Shown piece by piece: positions 26,141-36,101 of a DNA stretch of 64,000 nt. The position numbers were made by a program, and so were the translations under genes. The notes beneath the pieces were generated by a model, which was not told the DNA's origin, made no database searches, and worked only from the letters and a program-made list of their open reading frames with translations. Numbering within the stretch: the stretch's first letter is position 1; every line of letters begins with the position of its first letter. The DNA lies in contig NZ_RJLC01000010.1 in NCBI RefSeq assembly GCF_003999375.1, forward strand, positions 124,001 through 188,000. Direction: 5' to 3'. This stretch comes from Pseudidiomarina mangrovi. GTDB lineage: Bacteria > Pseudomonadota > Gammaproteobacteria > Enterobacterales > Alteromonadaceae.

Positions 26141-26921
26141 CAAAAACGAAACTCTCGGCAAAACGCTGTTTGTGGTGGTCGCACTGTGTTTGGTGTGCGC
26201 CATCATCGTAGCCGGCTCAGCGGTTGGTTTGAAACCGCTGCAGCAGAAAAACGCAGCGTTAGATATGCAACGTAACGTGCTTGATGCAGCTGGCTTGTTA
26301 CAGCCTGGCACCGACGTCATCGCGTTATTCGAAGAACGCGTTGATACGCGTCTTGTTGACCTCAACACGCTGACCTATGTGGATAGTGTCGATGGCAAAA
26401 ACGCCACTGACTACAACCCAATCAGCGTGGCGAAAAAGCCAGGCTTAGGTACTAAGCTGGATAAAGCCGAAGACACCGCGGGTATCGGTTCACGCGAAAA
26501 CGTCGCCAAGTTGTACTTTATCAACGACAGCAACGGCGAACTAGAAACCTTGGTGGTGTTTATTCGTGGCTACGGTTTGTGGGGCACTATGTATGGTCTG
26601 TTGGCACTTGAGCCGGACCTGAACACCATTAAAGGTGTGAACTTCTATGAGCACATGGAAACTCCTGGCTTGGGCGGCGAAATTCAAAACCCGAACTGGG
26701 TTGCTGGTTGGCAAGGCAAACAGTTGTATGGTGACGATATGAGCACAGTGCAAATTGATGTGACTAAAAACGTTGCTGACCCAGCCCATGATGTTGATGC
26801 GTTGTCGGGTGCTACTTTAACCAGTAACGGCGTTGAGAACACCTTCCAATATTGGTTTAGCGATAAAGCCTATGGCCCGCTGTTAGAGAAGATCCGTCAA
26901 GGAGAGCTGAACAATGGCTAG
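26133..26921 (+). CDS. nqrC: Na+-translocating NADH:quinone reductase subunit C
   Basis: A 262-residue subunit with one N-terminal membrane helix ([18 protein letters not shown]) and a periplasmic FMN-binding domain. The second covalent FMN is attached at Thr228 in [13 protein letters not shown], another ApbE target motif. ATG 26133, preceded by CGGAG, is chosen because [13 protein letters not shown] matches the family N-terminus; the frame stays open further upstream inside nqrB. It overlaps nqrD by 8 bases. Confidence 0.97.
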   Translation: MSNKNETLGKTLFVVVALCLVCAIIVAGSAVGLKPLQQKNAALDMQRNVLDAAGLLQPGTDVIALFEERVDTRLVDLNTLTYVDSVDGKNATDYNPISVAKKPGLGTKLDKAEDTAGIGSRENVAKLYFINDSNGELETLVVFIRGYGLWGTMYGLLALEPDLNTIKGVNFYEHMETPGLGGEIQNPNWVAGWQGKQLYGDDMSTVQIDVTKNVADPAHDVDALSGATLTSNGVENTFQYWFSDKAYGPLLEKIRQGELNNG

Positions 26922-27546
26922 TAAGAAGGAAATCAAAGAGGTTCTGTTTGGGCCAATCTTTGCTAACAACCCAATTGCCCTGCAGATCCTCGGTATTTGT
27001 TCGGCCTTAGCGGTTACCTCGAAAATGGAAAACACCTTGGTCATGTGTATTGCATTGACTTTCGTGACAGCCTTTTCGAACTTTTTTATCTCGTTGATTC
27101 GTAACCACATTCCTTCAAGTGTGCGGATCATCGTGCAAATGACCATTATTGCCAGTTTGGTTATTGTGGTGGATCAAATCCTGCGCGCTTATGCGTACAG
27201 CATCGCCAAAGAATTATCGGTATTCGTTGGTCTGATTATTACCAACTGTATCGTTATGGGTCGTGCTGAAGCTTATGCCATGAAGAGCCCGCCGGGGTTA
27301 TCTTTCCTTGATGGTATCGGTAACGGCTTAGGCTACTCGGTGGTGCTATTAACCGTTGGCTTTATCCGTGAATTGTTTGGTTCTGGCAGCTTGTTTGGCT
27401 ATCAGATTCTGTCATTGGTGTCTGAAGGTGGCTGGTATCAGCCGGTGGGCTTATTGGTATTACCGCCAAGCGCATTCTTTATCATCGGTGGCTTTATCTG
27501 GGTATTACGCACGTTCCGCAAGGAACAAGTTGAGCCGAAGGACTAA
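26914..27546 (+). CDS. nqrD: Na+-translocating NADH:quinone reductase subunit D
   Basis: A 210-residue membrane subunit with six helices, forming with NqrE a pseudo-symmetric pair that holds an intramembrane iron centre. The conserved block [17 protein letters not shown], the cysteine in [17 protein letters not shown] and the ending [11 protein letters not shown] all parallel Vibrio NqrD. The iron site depends on maturation by NqrM, encoded downstream. RBS AAGGAGAG lies in nqrC. Confidence 0.97.
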   Translation: MASKKEIKEVLFGPIFANNPIALQILGICSALAVTSKMENTLVMCIALTFVTAFSNFFISLIRNHIPSSVRIIVQMTIIASLVIVVDQILRAYAYSIAKELSVFVGLIITNCIVMGRAEAYAMKSPPGLSFLDGIGNGLGYSVVLLTVGFIRELFGSGSLFGYQILSLVSEGGWYQPVGLLVLPPSAFFIIGGFIWVLRTFRKEQVEPKD

Positions 27547-27558
27547 GGGAGCCACATC

Positions 27559-28167
27559 ATGGAAGCTTATATCAGCTTATTTATTAAAGCGATTTTTGTT
27601 GAGAACTTGGCACTGTCGTTCTTCTTAGGCATGTGTACGTTCTTGGCGGTATCGAAAAAAGTAACCACCGCGTTCGGTTTGGGCGTAGCGGTTATCGTGG
27701 TATTGGGTATCTCAGTACCGGTCAACAACATCGTGTATCACAATATTTTGGCACCTGGTGCGCTGGCTTGGGCTGGCTTTGCCGATGCTGACCTGAGTTT
27801 CTTGCGATTCTTGACCTTTATCGGCGTTATCGCGGCGTTAGTTCAGATCCTCGAGATGACTTTGGATAAGTTCTTCCCGGCGCTTTATAACGCGTTGGGT
27901 ATCTTCCTACCGTTGATTACCGTGAACTGTGCCATTTTCGGTGGCGTGGCCTTCATGGTGGAACGCGACTATAGCTTCGGCGAGTCGGTGGTCTACGGGA
28001 TTGGTAGCGGTATTGGTTGGGCACTGGCCATCGTTGCTTTGGCAGCGGTGCGCGAGAAGCTGAAATACGCCGATGTACCGGATGGTTTACGTGGCTTGGG
28101 CATTACCTTTATCTCGGTAGGCCTAATTGGGTTGGGCTTTATGTCATTCTCTGGCGTATCCCTGTAA
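27559..28167 (+). CDS. nqrE: Na+-translocating NADH:quinone reductase subunit E
   Basis: A 202-residue, six-helix membrane subunit paired with NqrD. Conserved segments are the N-terminal [20 protein letters not shown] and [20 protein letters not shown], which provide cysteines for the shared iron centre. It starts 12 bases after nqrD with a GGGAG RBS. Confidence 0.97.
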   Translation: MEAYISLFIKAIFVENLALSFFLGMCTFLAVSKKVTTAFGLGVAVIVVLGISVPVNNIVYHNILAPGALAWAGFADADLSFLRFLTFIGVIAALVQILEMTLDKFFPALYNALGIFLPLITVNCAIFGGVAFMVERDYSFGESVVYGIGSGIGWALAIVALAAVREKLKYADVPDGLRGLGITFISVGLIGLGFMSFSGVSL

Positions 28168-28210
28168 GTACCGGTAACGGTCGTAACGATTTAACGAGAG
28201 GTACGAGTCG

Positions 28211-29437
28211 ATGCAAGAGGTCATTCTTGGCGTAGGCATGTTTACCGTGATTGTACTGATTTTGGTTGCTGTGATTATGGTCGCAAAATCAAAATTGGTG
28301 CCTCAGGGTGATGTGGAAATTTTAATTAATGACGACCCAAGCAAGAAAATTACTACCCAGCCGGGTACCAAGCTATTAAACGCGTTAGCCAACTCAGGCA
28401 TTTTCGTGTCATCAGCTTGCGGCGGTGGTGGTACTTGTGGTCAATGTCGGGTGCATGTGAGCGAAGGTGGCGGTGAAATCCTGCCTACTGAGCGCGATCA
28501 CATCAACCGTAAAGAAGCCCGTGAAGGCTGCCGTTTGTCGTGCCAAGTGAACGTCAAACAGAACATGAAAATTGAACTTGAAGAAGAAGTGTTCGGTATT
28601 CGTAAGTGGGATTGTACGGTTAAGTCGAACCACAACGTTGCTACCTTCATCAAAGAGTTCGTGGTGCAGTTGCCAGAAGGCGAAGTGGTGCCATTCCGTG
28701 CTGGTGGTTATATTCAGATTGAGGCACCACCGCATCACGTTAAATATAAAGACTTTGATATCGAAGAGAAATTCCGTGGTGATTGGGAGCGTTTTGGCTT
28801 CTTCAACATTGAATCAAAAGTCGATGACGAAACTATTCGTGCATACTCTATGGCGAACTACCCAGAAGAGTACGGCATTGTTATGTTGAACGTGCGTATT
28901 GCTACGCCACCGCCGAAAGACTTGAGCTTGCCAGCCGGTAAGATGTCATCGTACATCTTCAGCTTGAAGCCAGGCGACAAAGTCACTATTTCAGGCCCAT
29001 TTGGTGAGTTCTTCGCCAAAGAAACTGAAGCAGAGATGGTGTTTGTTGGCGGTGGTGCAGGTATGGCGCCAATGCGTTCACATATTTTTGACCAATTACG
29101 CCGCATCAAAACTAACCGTAAGATGAGCTTCTGGTACGGTGCGCGGTCGAAGAAAGAAATGTTCTATGTTGAAGATTTCGACATGCTTGCCAATGAGAAC
29201 GACAACTTTGAATGGCATGTTGCCTTGTCCGATCCGCAGCCAGAAGATAACTGGGAAGGTTACACAGGGTTTATCCACAACGTGTTGTTGGAGAACTACC
29301 TGAAGAACCACCCAGCGCCAGAAGACTGTGAGTTCTACATGTGTGGACCACCGATGATGAACGCTGCGGTGATCAAAATGCTGAAAGACTTAGGCGTTGA
29401 AGATGAAAACATCATGCTGGACGACTTTGGTGGTTAA
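28211..29437 (+). CDS. nqrF: Na+-translocating NADH:quinone reductase subunit F
   Basis: The 408-residue NADH-oxidising subunit. In order: one N-terminal membrane helix; a ferredoxin domain with [2Fe-2S] ligands Cys70, Cys76, Cys79 and a fourth Cys in REGCRLSCQ; an FAD domain with [11 protein letters not shown]; and an NADH domain with [12 protein letters not shown] and the C-terminal CGPPMMN. Electrons pass NADH to FAD to 2Fe-2S, then to the rest of the complex. A 43-base gap separates it from nqrE, and apbE follows after 6 bases. Confidence 0.97.
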   Translation: MQEVILGVGMFTVIVLILVAVIMVAKSKLVPQGDVEILINDDPSKKITTQPGTKLLNALANSGIFVSSACGGGGTCGQCRVHVSEGGGEILPTERDHINRKEAREGCRLSCQVNVKQNMKIELEEEVFGIRKWDCTVKSNHNVATFIKEFVVQLPEGEVVPFRAGGYIQIEAPPHHVKYKDFDIEEKFRGDWERFGFFNIESKVDDETIRAYSMANYPEEYGIVMLNVRIATPPPKDLSLPAGKMSSYIFSLKPGDKVTISGPFGEFFAKETEAEMVFVGGGAGMAPMRSHIFDQLRRIKTNRKMSFWYGARSKKEMFYVEDFDMLANENDNFEWHVALSDPQPEDNWEGYTGFIHNVLLENYLKNHPAPEDCEFYMCGPPMMNAAVIKMLKDLGVEDENIMLDDFGG

Positions 29438-29443
29438 GTAGAG

Positions 29444-30469
29444 ATGATAGCGAAGCTGAAATCGCTGTTTCGAATTTGGCTAGCCCTGCTGGGGCTAGCC
29501 TTTTTCGTTTCATGCACACACGCACCCCAGCAACTGGCCATTAGTGGCGAGACCATGGGTACTACTTACCATGTGCGCTATGTATCGGCTAATCCGCGAC
29601 ATAATCCGGAACGCGTCAAAGAGGCGGTAGATGCAGTGTTGGTGCAGGTCAACGCGCAAATGTCCACTTACGACCCTGAATCGGAGCTATCACGCTTTAA
29701 TCAGCGCCCGCAAACCACCCCAGTGGTGATTTCACGGGCCTTAGAGCAGGTGGTGCGGCGGGCATTAGAGATTGCCGAAGAAAGTGATGGCGCGCTCGAT
29801 GTCACCGTCGGTCCATTAGTTAATCTCTGGGGCTTCGGGCCACAGGCTCGCCCTGAGCAAGTGCCGAGCGAGGCTGAATTAAGCGCAATTCGGCAGCGCG
29901 TGGGTTATCACATGCTGCAGATCGATAATCATCAAATGAGCAAGCAAGTTCCCGAGCTCTATGTCGACTTATCTACCATTGCGAAAGGCTATGGCGTAGA
30001 CCGCGTGGCGCTGGTACTGGAGCAGCTCGAGATTCAAAACTATCTGGTCGAAATTGGCGGCGAAATGCGCATGAAGGGCAGTAAGCCCGGTGATGAGCCG
30101 TGGCGTATTGCTATTGAAAAGCCAATATCTACCGAGCGTTCGGTGCAGCGAGTGATTGAACTCGGTGATGCCGCCGTAGCGACATCAGGTGATTATCGTA
30201 ATTACTATGAGCACGATGGCGTGCGCTTTTCCCACATCATTGACCCGCATACCGGTAAACCTATTCAGCATAATCTGGTCTCAGTAACAGTTATTACCGA
30301 CACCTGTATGGACGCCGATGCTTATGCTACCGCGTTGACGGTGATGGGGCCGCAGCGCGCGCTTGAGTTTGCTGAGCAAAAACAATTGGCGGTGTTACTG
30401 ATTACCCGCGAAGTTGATGGCTTTAAAGAGCATAGCAGTAGTGCGTTTGCACCGTATTTGAGCCAATAG
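29444..30469 (+). CDS. apbE: FAD:protein FMN transferase ApbE
   Basis: A 341-residue lipid-anchored periplasmic enzyme (lipobox FFVSC near residue 24) that transfers FMN from FAD to Thr of target proteins. Here the natural targets are NqrB and NqrC, encoded just upstream. Family motifs are SGETMGTTYHVRY at the N-terminus, AKGYGVDRVALVL, the Mg-binding ATSGDYRNYY, and HIIDPHTGKPI. AGAG serves as RBS. Position right behind nqrF suggests co-expression of the pump and its flavinylation factor. Confidence 0.96.
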   Translation: MIAKLKSLFRIWLALLGLAFFVSCTHAPQQLAISGETMGTTYHVRYVSANPRHNPERVKEAVDAVLVQVNAQMSTYDPESELSRFNQRPQTTPVVISRALEQVVRRALEIAEESDGALDVTVGPLVNLWGFGPQARPEQVPSEAELSAIRQRVGYHMLQIDNHQMSKQVPELYVDLSTIAKGYGVDRVALVLEQLEIQNYLVEIGGEMRMKGSKPGDEPWRIAIEKPISTERSVQRVIELGDAAVATSGDYRNYYEHDGVRFSHIIDPHTGKPIQHNLVSVTVITDTCMDADAYATALTVMGPQRALEFAEQKQLAVLLITREVDGFKEHSSSAFAPYLSQ

Positions 30470-30478
30470 GAGTTGACC

Positions 30479-30691
30479 ATGGGCTTATTTTTAGCAGTAT
30501 TTGCCATATTTCTTATTGTCGTATTGGCTATGGCGATTGGTTTTATCGTACAACGTAAATCGATTTCTGGTAGTTGCGGTGGCATTTCATCCTTGGGTAT
30601 GGAAAAGGCTTGCGATTGTGCCGAACCCTGCGATGATAAGAAAAAGCGTATGGCCAAGCAGCAACAGTGGCTCGATAATCGTATTCAGTAA
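30479..30691 (+). CDS. nqrM: NqrM, iron-centre maturation factor for Na+-NQR
   Basis: A 70-residue protein with one N-terminal membrane helix followed by a cysteine cluster: GSCGGISSLG, then KACDCAEPCDDKKKR, giving four conserved Cys. This is the DUF539 / NqrM family, which delivers iron to the NqrD-NqrE site. ATG 30479 with AGGAG at 30468-30472; the TTG at 30473 in the same frame overlaps the RBS spacing and was rejected. Located directly after apbE. Confidence 0.93.
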   Translation: MGLFLAVFAIFLIVVLAMAIGFIVQRKSISGSCGGISSLGMEKACDCAEPCDDKKKRMAKQQQWLDNRIQ

Positions 30692-30721
30692 CGCACACAG
30701 TTTATAAAAGGGGGAGTGTCG

Positions 30722-32833
30722 GTGGTAACGCCTGTTCATATTCGACCGCATACCGCGGAAATCTATTTGGACTGCAACGCCACCACCCCGGTTCTGCCGC
30801 ATATTGCCCAAGCGGTTGAACACGTTATGGAACAAGTGTTTGGCAATCCGTCCAGTAGTCATATCACCGGCTTACAAGCCCGCTACATTCTCGATAATAC
30901 CCGGCGTTTAGCACGCCAAGTCATTGGTGCCGAAAAAGGCCACGTGGTGTTTACCAGTGGTGCCACCGAGGGTATTCAAACCGCAGTGTTGTCAGCCTTA
31001 AGTGCGGCCCGACAGCAGCACACTACCGGTCGCTACCTGCTGTACGGAGCGACCGAACACAAAGCCGTGCCGCAGGCGCTGGAACATTGGAATCGCTTAC
31101 TCGGCGTCAATGCTGAGTTAAAGGCGATTCCGGTGGACCACAACGGCTTACTGGATCAGCAGTTCATTGCCGACCATGTCGCCGATGCGCTGATGATTTG
31201 TACTATGGCGGTGAACAACGAGACCGGCGTGGGGCAAGATTTGGCTGCATTAGAGCAGGTTATTCGTCAGCACAATGCCAGTGTGCCGTGGATGGTCGAT
31301 TGTGTGCAAGCGTTGGGTAAGCAAGCGCTGCAACTGGCTCGTACCAGTATTGATTACGCGCCTTTTAGTGGGCATAAACTTTATGCGCCAAAGGGTATCG
31401 GCTTTTTGTATGTGCGTGCCGGTAGCCCATTTACCCCGCTGATTATTGGCGGTGGCCAAGAGCAGGGGCTGCGCTCAGGTACCGAAAACCTGCCCGGCAT
31501 TGCTGCGCTGCATACGTTATTTGAATTGTTACTGGATAAGCAGCAAGCGGTATTTCATGATCATGCCACCTTGAGTGGCTATCGTGATCAGTTGCTGACC
31601 GTGTTACGGCGGGTGTTTCCAACGTTAGAATTGAATCACGACTTAGCCTTGAGTGTACCGACTACGTTAAACTTCTCGGTGCGCGGTGTGCCGTCGCGCG
31701 ACATTATGGATGTGTTCGACGCGGCCAATATTCGCATTAGTTCGGGCTCGGCCTGCAGCTCAAAAGTACCCCGCAGCTTTGTGCTCGATGCCATGGACTT
31801 GGCCGCCTGGCGCTCACAATCTGCTATTCGCTTATCGTTTGGCCCAGCCACCAGCCAAGCCACCATTAACGCTGCTTGTGAACGTATTCAGCACGCCGCT
31901 AGCGCGCTGCGTCATTCGTGTTTACTGCTGGCGGATACCAATGAAGACATTGATAGTGACCTCGATGGTGTGGTGCAACTGCGCTTTGATAACCGCTGCT
32001 GCTATTTGATTATCGATAAAGCCGCCCGGCAACTAGTGGTGATTGACCCATTACCAGAATTAGCTGAGCGGATTGAGCGGCTGGTGCAATGTCAGCATTA
32101 TCGGGTGCGCGCCGTACTGACCACCGAACCGCACGATAGCCAAAGCCCAGCGGCCATGTTAGCGCAGTTACTCTGTGCCAGTGGTTGTGGTGCGGCCCGT
32201 GATGCGGTCGGTTGGCCACTGGAAGTTCCCACCGTTTGCCCAGCGCCGATAGATTGTACCGTGCCGGTGCATGGTTGTTTAAGTATCGGTGATCGGCGGC
32301 TATTTCGGGTCGGTAGCCGGCAGCCGGTGTATTTACTCAGTTCACCGTTGCCAAATAGCAGCGCCGAGCAATTGCGGGTCGATTTTGCCTTTATTGGTGA
32401 ACAAGAAAATGCCGCAGTTATCTTGCCGATGGTGCATGAACACAGCTTGCTGTGTAGTAGCATTGACGATGACTTTAGCTTGGTACGTAAACCCTGCGAG
32501 CTGGCCGATGGCTGTGCCGAGTGCAACCTTGATGATGTGATCCCAGAAGCGGATACCGACTGGCTTGATGGTAGTAATACCTTAGTGATTGACGTGCGCG
32601 AACAGCAAGAGCATGAAGTCACGCCGCTACCGGTCAAGGCTGAGGTGATCAATGTGCCGCTCACACGGTTGGCGCAGTTTATTTATAGTCACCGTGAGCA
32701 GCTGCAACATCGCCCCATTTTATGCATTTGTCGCAGCGGCCAACGCAGCGCGGTGGCAGCACGGGTGCTGCACCGTCATGGTTTTACTCAAGTACGTCAA
32801 TTGATTGGCGGGTTGACGTTGCTCGCCAATTAA
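30722..32833 (+). CDS. Cysteine desulfurase fused to MBL-like and rhodanese domains
   Basis: A 703-residue protein with three parts. Residues 1-400 are a class V PLP aminotransferase / cysteine desulfurase of the NifS/IscS group, with PLP lysine Lys219 in FSGHKLYAPKG and active-site Cys345 in SSGSACSSKVPR. Residues about 405-590 resemble a metallo-beta-lactamase/persulfide dioxygenase fold (CYLIIDKAARQLVVIDPL), but the metal motif HxHxDH is replaced by TTEPHDSQ, so it is probably inactive. A linker with CELADGCAEC leads to a C-terminal rhodanese (about 610-703) with persulfide Cys670 in CRSGQRS. GTG 30722 is chosen because GGGGGAG lies at proper distance; GTG 30716 is too close. It follows nqrM by 30 bases, hinting at sulfur supply for Fe-S or iron centres. 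Exact role unknown. Confidence 0.85.
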   Translation: MVTPVHIRPHTAEIYLDCNATTPVLPHIAQAVEHVMEQVFGNPSSSHITGLQARYILDNTRRLARQVIGAEKGHVVFTSGATEGIQTAVLSALSAARQQHTTGRYLLYGATEHKAVPQALEHWNRLLGVNAELKAIPVDHNGLLDQQFIADHVADALMICTMAVNNETGVGQDLAALEQVIRQHNASVPWMVDCVQALGKQALQLARTSIDYAPFSGHKLYAPKGIGFLYVRAGSPFTPLIIGGGQEQGLRSGTENLPGIAALHTLFELLLDKQQAVFHDHATLSGYRDQLLTVLRRVFPTLELNHDLALSVPTTLNFSVRGVPSRDIMDVFDAANIRISSGSACSSKVPRSFVLDAMDLAAWRSQSAIRLSFGPATSQATINAACERIQHAASALRHSCLLLADTNEDIDSDLDGVVQLRFDNRCCYLIIDKAARQLVVIDPLPELAERIERLVQCQHYRVRAVLTTEPHDSQSPAAMLAQLLCASGCGAARDAVGWPLEVPTVCPAPIDCTVPVHGCLSIGDRRLFRVGSRQPVYLLSSPLPNSSAEQLRVDFAFIGEQENAAVILPMVHEHSLLCSSIDDDFSLVRKPCELADGCAECNLDDVIPEADTDWLDGSNTLVIDVREQQEHEVTPLPVKAEVINVPLTRLAQFIYSHREQLQHRPILCICRSGQRSAVAARVLHRHGFTQVRQLIGGLTLLAN

Positions 32834-33809
32834 AGCGCGCGAGATAGCCATCTTTACCAACTAAATAACAGACTTCCGCAGCACATGCGCTATTCCACAC
32901 GTTGGCTGCCGAGAGGCTCTGCCACTCACCCTCTCGTTTGGCCAGCAATGCCGCACCGCTGGGGTTACTGACCAGCAGGCCTTGTTGATCCGGTAGTAGA
33001 GTGAGGCTGTAGAGCGCTCCATCGAGGGGTGGCTCCGAAAGAGCGGTAAATTGCTCGTTGCGATATTCCATTAAGCGTGGCCGTGCCTCAGCATGTTGCA
33101 GGTCACCGCCGGCTAGTAATACGTGGTCAGCCGCTAATGGCCAAACACTGGTAATACCGGCATTAGGCCCTGCCGGCATGGGGGTGTCGATGGTTTTAAA
33201 GCGAATGCCGGTGGCGCGTTTCAGTAACAGTCGTGCAGTGCTGGCATTGCCGGTACCAATTGCCCAACTGTCGTTGGCAAAGCGCACACAACCGCCACTG
33301 GCAGCAAAACCGCCTTCGCCGGCGAGCGGTTTGTTGTCAACGGCATTGCGCGCACTCAGCCAATTACGGCCATCAGCCCCGCGAATCATTTCCCAGTTAC
33401 TCTCGCTGCTATCACCGTACACCCAAGCTTCGCCGTTTGGCGCCATATCCATACAATTGAGGAATTGCGTGCCACCAGCACGATAACGCAATTGCCAACT
33501 TTGTCCGCCATTGGCCGTGTAGTAAATACGTGAGTCGCCATTGGTGCCGATACTGAGTGCGTAGGCATGGTCGCTATCAAGTGCTTTGATATCACGAAAC
33601 TCCAGCGCTTGGTTGACTGGGTTGAAATACTCCCAGCTGCTACCGCCATCAAGACTACGACCAATGGTGGCATTTGAGCCGCTGATCCAGACCACCTCGG
33701 CACTCGGCGCGCTAACGCCAATCCAATGGATATCCGCCGGACTCTCAAGCGGAGTAACGCTAATAGCACTTGCTAGCAGCGCATTCGCAATAACCGTATT
33801 AGCCAACAT
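32784..33809 (-). CDS. YCF48/BNR-repeat-like periplasmic protein
   Basis: A 341-residue exported protein with an N-terminal signal-like segment. It carries repeated beta-propeller motifs of the YCF48 / BNR type: NATIGRSLDGGSSWEYFNPV, RIYYTANGGQSWQLRYRAG, then further SxDxGxxW-like turns. YCF48 (HCF136) relatives assist photosystem II assembly in phototrophs, while bacterial heterotroph members have no firm role. The 3' end lies within the last 50 bases of the desulfurase fusion gene on the other strand. Upstream of its start lies the copper ATPase gene in the same direction (44-base gap), so the two may be co-transcribed. Confidence 0.75.
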   Translation of the reverse strand: MLANTVIANALLASAISVTPLESPADIHWIGVSAPSAEVVWISGSNATIGRSLDGGSSWEYFNPVNQALEFRDIKALDSDHAYALSIGTNGDSRIYYTANGGQSWQLRYRAGGTQFLNCMDMAPNGEAWVYGDSSESNWEMIRGADGRNWLSARNAVDNKPLAGEGGFAASGGCVRFANDSWAIGTGNASTARLLLKRATGIRFKTIDTPMPAGPNAGITSVWPLAADHVLLAGGDLQHAEARPRLMEYRNEQFTALSEPPLDGALYSLTLLPDQQGLLVSNPSGAALLAKREGEWQSLSAANVWNSACAAEVCYLVGKDGYLARFNWRATSTRQSIDVLE

Positions 33810-33853
33810 AAACTCTCTCAGTCATTAGCAAGGAGTTCGAGTGTAACGGAAGC

Positions 33854-36052
33854 TTAGCGCGGCTGCCAGCGTTGTAGCCGCAGCGCGTTAAGCACCACTG
33901 AAACCGAACTAAGGGCCATAGCGGCTCCCGCTAACCATGGAGCGAGCAAACCTGCTGCAGCAATCGGAATTCCTAAGCTGTTATACGCAAAGGCCCAGAA
34001 TAAGTTTTGTCGAATATTGGCAACTGTTGCGGCGCTCAGTGCGAAGCAATGAATCAGTCGTGATAAGTCATTGGTTAATAGCGCAACACGCGCTGTTTCT
34101 AAGGCCACATCAGCGCCACTGCCCATGGCAATTCCCAAGTCGGCGGTGGCAAGAGCTGGAGCGTCATTGACACCGTCACCAACCATCGCCACCCGGCGAC
34201 CTTGCTGCTGGAGCGTACTGACAATACCGGCTTTTTTCTCAGGCAAAATTTCAGCATAAAATTCATCGATACCAAGTTGGCTAGCGATACTGGCTACCGT
34301 GCGTTGATTATCGCCGCTGACTATCGCCACCTGTTTGCCTTGTTGTTGCAAGGCAGCAATGGTTGATTTGGCTTCGGGGCGCAGTTGATCGGCGACCGCG
34401 AGCACGGCAACGAGTTGCTGCTCAACTGCCACCAGCATGACGGTTTTGCCTTGACTTTCAAGCTTTTCAATACGCTGTTGCCAACTATCGATAGCAATAG
34501 TGTGCTCCTGCAGCAAACGCCGCGTACCAATAAGCACTGTTGCGGGTTGTTGCGGGTAACTGATAGAAGCCATCACGCCGCGACCAGTTAACGCCTTGAA
34601 GTCGGTTAATGCAGGCGCGCTCGCTGTGCTGTTGAGACCACGTACAATGGCTTGTGCTAGTGGGTGCTCGGAGCGCTGTTCCAGGGCAACAATGATAGCG
34701 TTCAGAGCGGCTTGGTCGGTATCATCGCTATAGAGCTGATCCGTGAGTTGTGGCTGGCCGAAGGTCAGGGTACCGGTTTTATCGAGCAACACGGTATCAA
34801 TTTGTGCCGCTTGCTCGATACTCGCACTGTCTTTAAATAGCATGCCAAATTGCGCCGCGCGACCGCTGCCAGCCAAAATCGAGGTCGGTGTGGCTAAACC
34901 CAGCGCACAGGGGCAGGCTATAACTAATACCGCTACCACAGCTTCTAGCGCGCTTCGTGCATCACCGGGCTGCCACCATAACCACCAGGCAACCCCAGTT
35001 AGCAGAGCAATAACCAGCACCACCGGAACAAATACCGCAGCAACCCGGTCGGCTAAGCGTTGTATAGGCGCCTTCGATTGCTGGGCGGCACGGACAATCG
35101 CAACAATACGAGCCAATGCACTGTGTGTCGTTCGGGAGGTAACCCGAATGCGCAAAAAACCATCATGATTAAAGGTGCCCGATAACACTGAGTCATTCAC
35201 AGACTTCTCAATGGGTAGGCTTTCGCCGGTTAACATCGCTTCATTGACGGCGCTGTGGCCCTCTATGACCTCGCCGTCTAGCGGGACAGCTTGGCCAGGC
35301 TTGACCTGGACTACAGCGCCAACCGGCACGCTACTGGATGGCACAGCAAGTATGCTGCCATCAGGCTGCTCGAGCGCTGCGGTGGGTGGTTGCAGTTGTA
35401 GCAGTTGCTGCAGCGCTGCCGAGGCTTGGCCTTTGGCCCGCGCCTCCAGCCATTTACCCAGCACAATTAAGGTGATTAATACTGCGCTCGTTTCGAAGTA
35501 CAGCCCATCATGCGCGGCGTGCGGATCCGTCAGCATTAGGTACAGGCTGTAACCATAGGCTGCCGAGGTACCTAAAGCGACCAGCACATCCATACTGGCG
35601 GCACGATTCTTGATGGCCAGCCAACTGCCCCAGTAAAATTGTGCGCCAATAATGAATTGTACCGGGGTTGCCAGCGCCAGTTGCCACCAAGGGTTCATCA
35701 ACCAAGCCGGCATCGGCATAGCGCTGGTCCAGCTGAAGTGACCAACCATGGTATAGAGTAATGGTGCTGATAACAGTGCGGCGATAACGAATTGAAGGAA
35801 TTGTTTCTGCTGATGGGCATCTTGTGCACTACTGGTATCACTCGATGTCGATAGCAAACTAGCTTGATAGCCGGCGCTGGTTACTGCAGCGATGAGTTCT
35901 TGGGGATGCAGATTAGTGCCATTAACAGCCGCTATTTCAGTGGCAAAATTAACCTCAACGCGCTCCACCCCAGGTACTTGCAGTAACGCTTTTTCGATAC
36001 TGCGCGCGCACCCCGCACAGCTCATTCCCTGCAGTTGCAATTGCATGGTCAT
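33854..36052 (-). CDS. copA: Copper-exporting P1B-type ATPase CopA
   Basis: A 732-residue heavy-metal ATPase that pumps Cu+ from cytoplasm to periplasm. One N-terminal metal-binding domain is present (GMSCAGCARSIEKAL). The membrane CPC motif CPCALGLATP marks Cu+/Ag+ specificity. The catalytic core has the phosphorylation site DKTGTLTFG, the HP motif EHPLAQAIVRG and GDGVNDAPAL. ATGxxxNxxY-like helix residues near the C-terminus (AFAYNSLGIPIAAAGLL) also fit P1B-1 pumps. RBS GGAG before the ATG at 36052. No CueR regulator is visible in the window. Confidence 0.95.
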   Translation of the reverse strand: MTMQLQLQGMSCAGCARSIEKALLQVPGVERVEVNFATEIAAVNGTNLHPQELIAAVTSAGYQASLLSTSSDTSSAQDAHQQKQFLQFVIAALLSAPLLYTMVGHFSWTSAMPMPAWLMNPWWQLALATPVQFIIGAQFYWGSWLAIKNRAASMDVLVALGTSAAYGYSLYLMLTDPHAAHDGLYFETSAVLITLIVLGKWLEARAKGQASAALQQLLQLQPPTAALEQPDGSILAVPSSSVPVGAVVQVKPGQAVPLDGEVIEGHSAVNEAMLTGESLPIEKSVNDSVLSGTFNHDGFLRIRVTSRTTHSALARIVAIVRAAQQSKAPIQRLADRVAAVFVPVVLVIALLTGVAWWLWWQPGDARSALEAVVAVLVIACPCALGLATPTSILAGSGRAAQFGMLFKDSASIEQAAQIDTVLLDKTGTLTFGQPQLTDQLYSDDTDQAALNAIIVALEQRSEHPLAQAIVRGLNSTASAPALTDFKALTGRGVMASISYPQQPATVLIGTRRLLQEHTIAIDSWQQRIEKLESQGKTVMLVAVEQQLVAVLAVADQLRPEAKSTIAALQQQGKQVAIVSGDNQRTVASIASQLGIDEFYAEILPEKKAGIVSTLQQQGRRVAMVGDGVNDAPALATADLGIAMGSGADVALETARVALLTNDLSRLIHCFALSAATVANIRQNLFWAFAYNSLGIPIAAAGLLAPWLAGAAMALSSVSVVLNALRLQRWQPR

Positions 36053-36101
36053 ACAGCACTCCTCACTAACGATTTAGTTACGGGCGCAGTACTATTGGAG
36101 C

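Noticed and set aside
30716..30724. GTG 30716 as start of the desulfurase fusion.
   Set aside because: It touches the GGGGGAG ribosome binding site; GTG 30722 has normal spacing and loses only two residues.
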